Positions 49,669 to 61,600 of a stretch of 64,000 nt of DNA are shown here, one piece after another (position 1 is the stretch's first letter; every line of letters begins with the position of its first letter). This DNA comes from Lycocorax pyrrhopterus obiensis (taxonomy: Eukaryota; Chordata; Aves; Passeriformes; Paradisaeidae). The position numbers and the translations under genes were made by a program. The notes below the pieces were generated by a model, which was not told the origin of the DNA, did not search any database, and saw nothing but the letters and a program-made list of their open reading frames with translations. The stretch lies in assembly GCA_014706295.1 (NCBI GenBank), contig JACSVZ010000004.1:2608138-2672137 (forward strand). Reading direction: 5' to 3'.

Positions 49669-49745
49669 TTTTTTTTTGGTCTGTTTTTTTGGGGGGGTTT
49701 TTTGTTGGGTTTTTTTTGTCTGTTTTTTGTGGTTTTTCTCCCCCT
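49669..49745. repeat. T-run/G-run low-complexity tract
   Basis: T9, T7, G7, T6 and T8 runs separated by G or C, nearly devoid of A on the plus strand. It resembles the tract at 38571-38640. Confidence 0.85.
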
Positions 49746-51989
49746 CTGCATGTCATGGAAAAAATCCTCTGCTTTCTGCCTGAGAACTCATCTGCCAGAA
49801 GGCCTGCTTGTTGTAGCTATGATTTAAGCCACATGAGCTGGCTACATAGTAACAGAGTAATACTCTTTCTTCGGCTTTCTCACTCCAACAATATGATTAA
49901 CACAGTGTTTTCTGGATGGTTTAAGTCTGTCAATCCAAGGAAGAAGTTAAAAGGAAGGAGGCCACCATGGGCTCTGTCAAAACAAGGTTTGTTTAATCAT
50001 TGCCCCAGGGAGGTTTGCAGCCAGGACCTGATTAAAAGTTCCCCTGAGGCCAGGCTGGCCTAGCCACCTTCAACCCTTCATTTTGAGGGTTGTGAGATGC
50101 CTACAGCGAGTCCCACAGTGTCCTGGCTGTGGCTGGACTCACCAGGTCTTTTCTGGGCAGCTCCAGCAGCACCCAAGGGGAGGCTCAGACACCACTGGTG
50201 ACATGGTTAACATCTTTGGGAGAGGAACTGAAAGGCTCCTACCAGCTGCAGAGGCTTTTGTCAATGAGCTTCCAGGGCTGTATGCTGAGTATTTCGAATC
50301 TCTCAGTTTCTCCATTCAACTGAGGAGCCCTGTGGGACACGGCTAGCAGCAGCTCTTGATCTTTCCTCTCTGGACCTGCCAGTGCCCATTGTGTTTGCCC
50401 CTTCTCTGGGGTCTGCACCTGGATTTTGTGGTCAATACTCAGCCGTTCATAGCCGTGTTTCATTCCTGGACTGATATGACTGATACCGAATCCCCTTGCT
50501 CTCACCTAAGGGATCAAAACATTTCGTGGCAATGCTCTTTAATTTGCATTTACTGTCACTGAACTTCCTTTGGCATGGTCTTGTCTTTCAGCTGGGAAAA
50601 CTTCCCTCCTTCAGACCCTCGGTTTCACTTGGGTTCTCCTGAATGAAATCACTGGGGTATTGAAGAGGAGAGAGCCCTGTTCTGAAGGTGTCTGCAGGCT
50701 CGGGGTATGGCAGCCTGCTGCAACCCAGCATGAATCAGAGCTGTGAAAGCACAGGCTCGCTAGCAGGAGCCAGCATCCCACCTTCCCAGCAAGTGCTCAG
50801 CTCTGCCTGCCCACCAGCCACGACTCTGGGGGCTCCACTGGGTCCAGCATCATCCTGAGGAAGACGCAACACCATTCAACCCACTGCTGGTGGTCTCTGC
50901 CAGAACCCCCACCACCGAATGGCCTCTAATAGCTTGGTGATGAATGGCCCCTAACACATATTGGCTGTGTCTGTGACAATGAAATATCCCATCCCAGAGT
51001 CTCAGCACCACTTTGGAGCAGGCTGGCGAACTCAAGCACTGACCAGGCATGGTTAGGAAGTGGTGTGAGCGGGAGACCACTCAGAGGCAGCTGTTTGGAT
51101 GGGGACACCTCATCTGGGGCTGCAGCAGGCTTTGACAGCAGTAGGACATTGTTAGCTGGACTCAGGACCAGGAAGCCACCCATGACACACCTGATTTATT
51201 GATATATGTGTTGTCTTTGGGGCTTGATGACGGCCCAAAAGCCACTGGTGTAACCCAAGCTCGTCCTCTTCCTCAGGGCCAGCAGCACCGATGCTCCTCA
51301 GGGGGAGTGACCAACGTGATGCCCACCAAGCCAAGGTTCACAGCCATCAGGAATGAGGCTTTCCCAGCAGGAAAACTAGAAAGTGGAGGGGCAAATGTGT
51401 TGTTTTCTAAAAGCTCATTCCCCGGTTGTGCAAAAGGGGAAGAGAAATGGAACGATCGTGGAACGCCTCGTGAGTCACTCAGGCACTAAGGTGTGGTATC
51501 ACAGAGCTTGGCAGATCCGCCCTTGCTTCGCTGCCTCTGTGGCTGGGGCCAAGCAGTTTCTCAGGGCTGGGTGCTGATACCGTCCCTGGGCACAGCTGAT
51601 CGCCCAGGAAGATGTGCTTGCTCCAGGGCTACCCAGCATCCACAGCCCAGCAAATCCTGCTGGGAGCGAGCCGTGCTCTGACACAGCCCAGCCGTGCCAG
51701 GATCAGCTGCTGCCCACCCCTGGCCTTGGCAGATCCCATCCCTTGTGTTGCCCTGGGATGGGACGCACAGGTGCAACCGATGGCGTTGTCTTGTACCACC
51801 CGACAAACCGAAGGGAATAACAAAAACTGCAGAAGCAACATGAGCAAAGCATCAGAGAGGCCAAAAGGAGGATTTTTTTGGATGCAGACTCATAGCAAAG
51901 CTGGGCTTTGACCCCTGTGAGGCCGGGAAATGTAGGTGCGGTGTCTGCACCTGAGTCTGGCGGCAGCAATTTTCCCTACGTAGCAACAG

Positions 51990-52200
51990 TTGTTATGTAG
52001 CAATAATACTTGGCAAATTTCAGGGCACTTGAGAAATATTAATTAATCTGCCCATCAGCCTTGTCAGGTAGGCAGCTACGTATTTTCTTCTGTGCTTTAC
52101 AGCTTGGGCAGTGGGACCACAAGAAAAAAAACAGCAGCAGTTTGTCCGTGGTCACAGCACGAGCAGCTGCCAACACGGGGGTAGCGCTCAGCAACCGCCT
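51990..52200 (+). mobile_element. MIR-family-like ancient SINE
   Basis: ATTAATTAATC, GCCTTGTCAGGTAGGCAG, a diverged TTTACAG and then GTGGTCACAGCACGAGCAG follow the MIR/MIR3 order (ATTTAATCCTCACAACAACC, TGTGAGGTAGG, TTTTACAG, AAGGTCACACAGC). Confidence 0.5.
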
Positions 52201-55200
52201 CAGAACAGGAGAGCTGATGCAAAGGAAAACCAAAGGAAAACCAGACAGTGCATCAGGAGAGTCAGAGGAAGCACCTAGTTTTCAGTCCAGTGAAGCAAAC
52301 CTCATAGGGACTTCTCTGCTGCTGGAACTAGCATTTCACAGCTCAGTTTAATTATACTAATCACTTTGATGATGACTCCTGACATTCACCTTCATTAGCC
52401 ACTGGCGGCCACGTTCAGCTGCTGCGACTTCAGAGCTATCAATGTCTGCTTTAAATAACCCATGAGTAAAATCAGCTGGGAGACAGTGTGTCTGGGCTCT
52501 CCTCTGGCATAGCCTGCATGGAGGTGGCTGGGAATGCAACACTGAAGCCAAAACTGCAGTTTAACCCTGGCTGAGCATAGGCATGATTTTTCTCTGGATG
52601 TCTTGGGGTGGGAAGAGCTTTTCTCTTTGGTACTGAGATAATGGCAAAGTGGAACTGGAGAGCGGAGATGATGTGCAGGTAAGGACCAGGTGAAGTCAAG
52701 AAGTCCAGTCCACGGCACCATCTTCCCATTTGCCTTGAGAATGGTGTCATTGCTACACTTTCTGTTGCATAAACAAGTAGCTCATGCCATAACCAGGCTT
52801 CAGCCCAAGGGCATTTTTGCCCCTGTGCCTATTGTCCCCAAACAAACAGCAGTTCAGGTCACACTGAGGGTACTCATATCCTAAAGGCAGGGGATAGGAC
52901 AGCTGGAAGGGCAAAACAAAAAGCAGGAGGACATGTGGTGCCACAGCCATCCTTCAAAGCACAGGGCTGCGCGGCCAGAGAGCAGCTGGACCCTGTCCCA
53001 CAGCTCTGAGGCCCTTGTTGTGGCCACGCTGCCCTTGCTGGCAGTGTGCTTTGCTTGCCTTAAACCAGGATGAAATGTAGGAAAATCACAAAATCCCGGA
53101 CAGATCACAAAGGCAATTAGGTGTTGTGATGCAGCTGCTTCGGTTTTCCTTCCTGATGGTTTGTTGTGCTGTTTCCAGCTTGTGATTCTCATTTTACTAG
53201 GAATGCTGCTCAGGGAACACAGACAAAACTTTCAGTGTTGCCATTTGTCAAAACAGAGGAATTTGAGCTCTGCCGAATAAAAACAGAGAGAGAGGTGAGA
53301 TGCAATTACTTTGTAGTTAGAGATGCTGCAGCAACGCTAAATGCCATTTGTCACTCCTGTGTGAGAGATCCCAATTATCATCCCCCAAAAAGCTGAACAG
53401 GGTGATGATTTCCACCTGCTAGCAAGCCATTTCCCCAATACTGACCACAGTCCCAAAGCCTTTCCCTGCAACGTTTCTTCAGGAAGGTGTTATTTTGCAA
53501 ACTAATGCCCACAATAAATCCACTTGTGCAGATTTTGTTAGCAGGGACCAGTCCCTCATTGACTGCTGAGGCGTGCAACATGTGTTCAGAACATAGGAAG
53601 GCACCTGTTTGTAATTAAGAAAAAATAAAAAGCATGAAACTTTTATGTTGTAAAAGCAGCATCACTTTAGCATGAGTAGAGCTGTTCAAGATAGGAGATG
53701 TGAGTAATGCTCTGTGCCTGCATCCCCCCTGAAGTGTTCGCTGGGATGCTGCATTATGAACAACGCACTGGGTATGGCACCACTGCCGTGGGGTAGTTGG
53801 ACACTTAAATGCCATTATATCTTTGGTGCTTTGTCATGAGAGGACTGATTCTTTCAAAAAAAAAAAAGAAAAGAAGGAAGATGTGAGACAGTTTCACCTC
53901 GAGGAATTTTCAATGTTCCTTCATTCAGCATTTATAACTGGCATTTTCCTGAGTGTGAAAGTGCATGGGAAAAAAAAGGGTAATATTAAGACCCTGTTCT
54001 TTGGGAAAGAGATTGCCCATGGCATGTCCTGAGTGCTTCTCTTTACCCTGAAAATCCTTGCTTAGCATCAAGCTAGATTTCTCAGTGCTGGCTCTGACGT
54101 GCTGTATCTGCTGTATATTTTGGCTGGTTCCTCCGCTGCACATCTTGGCTTTTGCTGTGACACGCATCACACAGTCTCTTAGGAACACAATGGACTTTTG
54201 CACTCTCACTCTGAAGGATGTTGTCACTGCAAACCCTTCCCATGCAGCCACAGGAGTGTTTCTGAATGCTCCTCTTGAGGAGCACACACCCTCCTTTCCA
54301 GAAAGGCCTTTTTCCCGCTGCCAAACCACAAGAGCAGAGCTCCCTCTGCTTCAAAGGCAGCCTTGGGTTGCCAGAGCAGATGCTGCCAGTGACAGGGCTG
54401 GTGGGCAAAAGCCACCCCGGGAATGGACACGGGTGCCTGGGCCAGGCTGCCCGAGGAAGGAGGCACTTCTGCCCCAGCAGGGTCCTGCTTTGCAGAGCAT
54501 CCAGCTTCCCGAGCTGGTTTTAATGCCGTTCCAAAGGCAGGAGTAAACTTCCCCAAGTCCTGGATCCATACGAGCCCACACCCACTGCCCTTCCCACCCC
54601 GCTGCAGGGATGGGCAGGATTGCAGATGTTGGAACCCTGAATACGCGTCCTCTCTGCAGCCTGCCCCACCGCAGGAAGGGAGGGGGGACACGGTGTTTGC
54701 TGTGTCCCTGAGCCTCTCCGTGCTGCCAGGGGAAACCAGCGGCTCTGCTGGTTCCCAGGCTGCGGCAGAGGCAGCGGCAGAGCGGCAGGAACGTGCAGGC
54801 ATTGCTTTGCAACCAGGCAACCATGAGCACAGAGCGGGGGGGAGAGAAGGAGGTATCTCTTCAAGCCCTGGCTGATAGGTCTGTTTCTGTCAGGGTGGGC
54901 AGAGGACACGGCATCCTACCGGCTTGGCACTGCCTGGGAAGGACTAGGGACAGGATTGCCAGCACTGGGAACACCCCTCCCCACGTTCTGCTGCTTAACT
55001 CAGCACCTTCCTGCCAGTCCCTTCAGGAAGGGGGGAGGAAATAAGGGAAAAAATTGAAAAAAAGGATGGAGGCTCACAAACTCCTAGTTTCTGTATGTCT
55101 TCCCAAATATGTATACAGATTTTGATCCAGCAGACACACTATTTTTAGTTTCCTTTGGGGTATGTTTGGGAGCAAGCCCTTAACTGTTGCTGTGCTGCTA

Positions 55201-55659
55201 TAGAAACCGTATCCATGTACACTGACATGTTTACAATTGTTTTAAACGCCATAAACTTTCAAGGGCAAAATCAAGCAGCTTATTTCCATTAAAGTAACTG
55301 CCCTGGTGTGGGGTTCTTCTACTTTTACATTTATTAATTTGGGACCCTTCTCAGCTTCACCCAGCCCCACGGAGCTTTTGTTTTGAGAAAGGTTTGCCAG
55401 CTCTTGCTGCCATGGTGCTTGGCAAACCTGAGGCAGAGCAGTTGCGAATCTGGATTGAGGAAGAAAAAATGTTTTGCTAGCTCTGCTCGACCTCAGCCAC
55501 AGGAGGGGTGTTTGGCAGATACCAGGGTGTCCATGCAAAGCAGAGTCTCCTGGCACTACCTGCCCGTGCTCCATCCTGGTGCTGAGGAGTTGCTGCGAGA
55601 GGTCGTTCAGCCCTTGTGGCCAGCTCATGTCTGTCTGGGACAGAACAGCTGCCTAACTT

Positions 55660-55765
55660 TAAAAAAAACCCCCAAAACTACCCCCTCCCCCCCAAAAAAA
55701 AAAAATAGACAGCAAAGCATTTTAGTTTAGGCTTTGGGAAGAGAAAACCCTTTTTTTTTTTTAAT
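55660..55765. repeat. A-run/C-run then T-run low-complexity tract
   Basis: A8 C5, C7 and A12 runs (55660-55706) are followed 44 bp later by T13 (55751-55763). The A and T runs could pair as a hairpin. Confidence 0.7.
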
Positions 55766-57488
55766 TTATTTTTAAGTATTTCCTGAGGTTAGGCTTCCCC
55801 GTCCCTTTTTTCTTTGAAGTCACAATCTTTCTCCTACCACAAAGATTAAAAAAGGGCAGAGAAAAAGGGTGGGGTTTTTTTTCCAGCATCCCAGGTGGGC
55901 AGCAGATGTGTGAGAGAAGAATTCTTCCCCAGATGTGAGATGGATCCATCATTTGAGCAGGGTGAGGCACACAGAGCCCATCCCATCCTCCCAGTGTTAA
56001 CCTCCATCCACAAGGTGGGCTCGAATGCACCTTCCCTTGAAGTACCAGTCCCAAAACAACCATGCCAGGGCAAGGCAGCTCCACCCATGGCCAGGCAGGG
56101 ATGGATGGCAGGGGACACCTCGGGGTGGCCATCAGCCATCGGAGCACCCAAGCACACCCCCCCTGCCTCCTGCTCCCTGTGTGAATCCCATCACTTTGCT
56201 GTGTTGAGCTGGGCACTCTGGCAGAGACGCTCACAGACTCAACCACACCAAACTGGTTTTCCCTGTCCAGGAGCATCCAGGAGCAAAGTCCGAAGAAGGA
56301 TTTGGCCTCCAGGGTCCATGTCTGCAATGAGCACTCCCCTGGTTCTGGAGGTGTGAGCTTTGAAATTGGTCCTGTAAAGCTCTGTGCGTGCTTTGCTAAG
56401 GTTCAGCTGGGTTTCCCCGAGTTGCCTGAGATCAGTGGGAATCAAGTCTACGTGGAAGTAAAGGAAATAAATGGGGATTTCTGCTGAGCTTGTTCCTAAA
56501 CTGCTTTAATGCCTCCAACCTCGGCACCACCTACTTTGTCTCTTTCTTGTGCAAATATGCCTGTGCTTACCTGATTATTATTTGTCATTCAACCCTGCAA
56601 CGGTCAATTATTTGTGTTTGCTGGGTCATGCAATGCACACCAAAAAGACAACCAAATAAGTAGCATCTGCAGTGACACCCAAACAGCTGAATGGAGGCAA
56701 TGGTTGGCTGTGGGTGGCCATTCGCCTGAGCCAGCAGTTTCACCCTTTGTGTGCCTGCAGAGAACGAGAAAGTGGCCATCTGACCCAACCCCTACCTTGG
56801 TGGAGGATCCCGTGCTGCGTTGTGCTGTGCAGAAAGCCCCAGGTGAACTACCCGACCCCCATACGATGCTTGTGGGGCAGAGGCAGTCACAGTCAGGGTG
56901 CTCTGGCCCCTGTGAGGTAGAAACCACAGTATCTAAAACTCAGACCTTAGCCCAGTGGCCAGTTTCTGAGCGGCTGGGTGATGACGGGTTACCCCTTATT
57001 GATGTGCTCACTGCAGAGCAATTGAAAGTCGGCAGTCAAAAAACCCAGAGCTTGTTGTCTAAAGAACATATTTGCCTGCAGCTAGGGTTTCCACTCCCCC
57101 AAAAGTCCAGGTTGAGGAGGCTGGCAAAGCCTTTCAGACCACAGAATGGGCCACCAAACTCCTCTTGGGAGCTGATTAGAGAGGTAAAAAAAGCACGTAG
57201 AAGGGGGTGCTCCCAAAAGTCTTGTCCCCAGCTGCGGTGCTGCAGGAGTCCCTTTCCACAGCAAGTCAGGTGATGATCTCAGCATCACCACCAGGACAAA
57301 ACCTGCCCCTGCCTCCCTCTTTCCAGCTCCCTTCTGTGGCCCAGAGACAGGTCCTACGTAACCCTGCTGCTGTGTGATCAGGACTCAGCAGCACTGCAGG
57401 CAAAACAATCTCAACCTGGGCAGTTCTGACTTTATTTCTGTTACTACCAGTTAACACAACCTTCCCACCACCCTGTTCTGAGCTGTTT

Positions 57489-57825
57489 GGGTGTTCAGGC
57501 ATGAACCGGTCGGGTGACGATGCGTAAATGAACTTGGCGCTGCTCCACGGATTAATTGGGTGCCCGTGCGCGAGCGAGGCAGGCGCTGATGCGTGGCTCA
57601 TCCGGGTGCTCGTGCGCGGACAGAAGGGGTTCTCGTGTGTGAGCTGGTCAGGCAGCCACGGGGGCACGGATGGGCTGCCCAGGCACGGATGATCTGGGCA
57701 GGCACTGACTGGGGACTCATGCGTGAATTCACAGGGTGCTCATGCAGGCACTCATCAGCTGCTCGTGCGTGAACCTATTGGGTGCTCCTGTGGGAGGTGA
57801 CTAGAACCCATGGGTGAGTGCAGTA
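57489..57825. repeat. Degenerate minisatellite, 22-24 bp unit (left part)
   Basis: About 14 imperfect units with the core GGGTGCTCGTGCGTGAA. Clear copies begin near 57559, 57604, 57735 and 57779. Units vary in length, so the array has no common reading frame. It is richer in CpG than its surroundings. Confidence 0.7.
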
Positions 57826-58534
57826 ATCCCTGCAGCTCATGCCCAGCTCACTCCTCTCCTTGAAGATCATCCTTAAAAGCTGTTTGAACACAAATCCATT
57901 ATCAACTTTCCTTTCAACATCATCACAATCCTGATACATAACGATTTCAAGCTCCCCTCTTGCTGCCTGCACACCAGACAGAGGGGTTAATACTGAAACG
58001 TGTGCATATGCATGAAAATTTCGCTCCTTGCCCCTGGGGATCAGAGCCTGGGAGTTATCAGCATTACAGCCCCAATTCTTGTCTGTTATGAGCTCCACCC
58101 CTTACACCATGGACTAGAATATCAGGGTCAACATTATCAAAGTCCAAATATATGTACTTGTCATGATTTCACCCATTGTCCTCGAGGACCAGGATGGAGG
58201 AATTAATGTTGTAAAAGGCTGAATGCAATACTTATTGCAAACACTCATGCCTGCAAAACACTTAGCCAGGAAGGCCACAGCAGTCTGAACAAATTACCAT
58301 TGCAAACCCCAGCCCTTGCGCCTATTACGAATATCAGACCTTGTACCTGCAAAAAAAAAAAAATTAGGGCAATTGAAATGCAACACTTTTTCCATCTGTG
58401 TCCCCAGACCTCTGTTCTCCCAAGTCACCGGCTTCATTTTTTCCTGCTCCAGCTCAGTGCTAGGAGGTGATGGTTGCCCACCAAGGTCCTCCCTTCTGCA
58501 CAGAACACTTGTTGTTAATAAATTACTCTTTATG
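57826..58534. other. About 700-bp segment splitting the minisatellite; weakly LTR-like at its right end
   Basis: Lower in G+C than the arrays on either side. At 58517-58522 an AATAAA is followed by TTACTCTTTATG just before the right array resumes, and a purine-rich GGATGGAGGA precedes a TGTTG at 58207. These resemble LTR parts but are short and common words. No paired LTR, primer-binding site or recognisable retroviral protein was identified. Confidence 0.25.
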
Positions 58535-58655
58535 CTCACGTGTAAGTTGTTCAGCTGCTCATGTGTGAGTGAATTGAGCACTCAGGTGCACATTGCCTTG
58601 GATGTGAAAGCACAGGCTCCCTGGATGCTCATGCATAAGTGAAGAGGATGCTCTT
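58535..58655. repeat. Degenerate minisatellite (right part)
   Basis: About five units with the same core in diverged form: CTGCTCATGTGTGAGTGAA near 58553, GATGCTCATGCATAAGTGAA near 58624 and GATGCTCTTGCAAG near 58647. The period is again 22-24 bp, which ties it to the array ending near 57825. Confidence 0.6.
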
Positions 58656-61600
58656 GCAAGGGGGCAGGAGACCTCTCCATTTGCACACAGCTGAGCAGGG
58701 GCTGCACGGCACAGCCTGGCATAGCCACCACATCAGCAGAGGGTGAGCTCTGACTTTGGGCTGTTTGGCTTCTCCTTCCCCCTCCCCACAGTGCTGCATC
58801 TGCAAGCATAGCCCCAGCATCCCACAGCCTGGGCTTTAGGTCATGCTCCTGGGGTTTCATCAGCTGCTTTTGAGTCCCAAAGCTCCTGAAGTCCACACAG
58901 GCTGGTGAGGGAGGGACGAGAGGGGATTGAGGTATCTGATTGTGGGTGATATTTTCCATGGGCACATGACACTGGTGAAAAGCACTACATGTTTCCAGTC
59001 AAAGGCAGAGATTTGGCAATCCCAGGGCCAGCTGTGAATTCCTTTAGTCATGTTAGCTAGCACCTTGCTTGGCAGCTGTCATTGCAGATGCTTGCAGAGT
59101 CACGACATGGATATCCAGGGGTGCTAAAGCAGCTCCAAGAAGCTGGAAGGGGGCAGGAGCTGGAACCATCCAAGTTGCACCACTCACACACAGCTTCTTT
59201 CTGGAGCCTGCCCTCTGGCCTGGACCACAGCCAGCACACCCTCTAAGGGGTTTGACATGTGAGCCTCTGTCAGTGTGACCTGGGGACACTGATCTTTGGT
59301 GGCTCCCCCACTGTCAGCTCTCCAAGAGCAGAAGTGTTGGGGTTGAGACACCTGGTGCTCACTGGGCTTCAAAGGTGAGGAACTGTCTTGCCTACTCAGA
59401 GGTATCTCTGGTGCAGATCTGCCTGGCTGAGGGGGTTTGAGGGTCCTGGAGACTTGGTCTGTTAGCAAAAGACTGGTGTCCTCGCAGCAGGACAAGTGAG
59501 CCCAGTTATGGCAGGTAGCTGCTGCTGCCAAGCAAAGCTGGAGCTGCAGAGTGGAACCTTCTCGAGGCTTGGTCTGCATCTCCTCATGAGCTGTGCAAGG
59601 GGTTCAACACAGTGTTCTCAGTGAACAATGCAGCACAACACTGATACCCCTCATCCCACAGTGCTGAGTGTGAGCTAAGACCTTATTCAAGGGGCGGCAT
59701 TCAGTTGGCATCGCAGCTGGGCACATAACACAGCTTCCAAATTCGTACCTCAGGCGGCAGCACCATCAGGAGGCTCTCAACCCACCCCTCACAGATAGAA
59801 ACATAGGGAGCCTCTGTCTGAAAACTGGAATAATTTCGAAGCCAGGATCACTGAGCACAGCAGGAATGCGAAATTATCACCATGGAGAAGTAGACTTCAG
59901 CTCGGAGCATCCCAAAATGATTTCTTCTATGGCTCCGAAAATGGTTTACAGAAGCCATAAATACAGCACATACATAACAACACCTCATGGCAGGGTTACT
60001 CCGTGTGAATGCCCAGGGATGAATTCCTCCACATGTGAATTGCTCAACAGGCTGCTTGTCTCCATCTCTACAGGTACAGGACCTGCAGGCAGAGCATCCA
60101 GGTGTGCTCCTGCCTGATGCCACCAGCACCTTGTCCCCAAACCCACGCATTTCTTAGGGCAGTTTCTGAAAGCCCCATGACACCACTGAGGGAGGTCATT
60201 GAGCAGCCTCAGACAAGCCTGGAGGGCCACCTGGTGCACCATGGCAGGACACAGCACACCCCTTGCCCCCGGCCACCACGCCCTGCATGGAGCAGTCTCT
60301 GGCTACCCGGGAATGGGCACTCGGGGAAAACTGACCATGGGGGATGGGTGAGCCAAAACCAAAGGGCTTTACTCACTGTACTTAAAGAAACAGCTTTGAT
60401 GGGGAGAGAAGGAGTTATGGTAATAGAGGGAAGTCTGAGGGCAAGCAGAGATCTGCTTCCTATTGCAAAAGGCAGCGGGAGGGGGTTGCTTTGCCTGAAG
60501 ACAGGATTAGCTGGCATTTCAAGAGGAGGTGGCTGAGGAAAGTATTCAGTTGGAAAAATCACATGCTTCAAGTGTGCACTGAAGTTTCAGGAACCATTTT
60601 CATATGCTTCTGAAATATTTCCTGCTTGACAAAGCTGCAGAGAATCCCAACAGGAACCAGAAGAAGAGTCTGGTGCTGCCTCATGTGGCATCTCTTCAAA
60701 CAGCTCCGTAGGAAGGACTCGGAGGTTGCCAGAACAGGTAATTCTTGCTGCACTTTCTTCTCTGAGTAAGGAGACATCTTCATACACATTAATACACACA
60801 AGTATCTGGGGACCAGGCAGGCCCAGTAATACTGCATGCACAAGAAAGCCTGATACATGCAAAGAGCGTGAAAGGACTTGCAAAGCAGTGGTGGTGGCTT
60901 CTTACTCAGAGGCCACCGAACGCTAGAAAGTAATAGGGCTGTGGATGCCAAAACAATTCACCAGGTGGGAGGAGGAAAACTTGAGTACTCTGAGGCAAAC
61001 TTGTCCTCTGAGGGAGGATTGAAGAGCTGTGTAATAATAGATGAGACTTAAAAAACTGTCTGTGGCCCCAGGAAGATGGTCCCTGTGCAGGTTGGTGGGT
61101 CCTGAGAGGGCCTCGCTGCTGGTCCAGAACTGTATTTGAAGCTCAAGCCCTTGGGCTGATCCCAGCTGCAGCAGAAGGAGAGATGCTTCGAATGACTTTC
61201 ACAAGAAAAGTTATCACAGACACTATCCGTCATTTCCCCGTGGATGGGGAGTGATTGATTTTCATCCTTTCCCTCAGGGAGAGACGGGATCAAGATGAAC
61301 TTTGTTCTTGCTCTTAGATCTTAACAGACCTTAAATAGATCTGTCCTGCCATGAGATGTCCACATGCGCAACTCTCCCATTCCTCCCACCTTTGCTTAAG
61401 ACCGAAACCATTCTAAAAGAGCACTTCCAGAGGAAAGGCTGCCATTCCTTATGGATTTAAGAGGGCTCATGAGCATGTGTTCCCCCTTGCCACAACTGCT
61501 GAACCACTCGGCTGGAGATCTGCTCAGCAGGACAGGCTTCAAAACAGTTTCACAAGAGCTCTGGCAATAAAAGATGCATGCCAGGACAGCAGATAAAACA

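Noticed and set aside
54224..54875. Cluster of 130-198 codon open frames on both strands
   Set aside because: GC-rich chance frames with overlapping opposite-strand competitors and no family resemblance.
56614..57273. 219-codon open frame on the plus strand in intergenic DNA
   Set aside because: No recognisable domain, no plausible splice or promoter context, and overlapping frames on the other strand of similar quality.
57826..58534. Endogenous retrovirus or solo LTR
   Set aside because: Only generic words (purine run, TGTTG, AATAAA) are present. No terminal repeat pair, target-site duplication or retroviral protein was seen, so it is kept as an unidentified segment.
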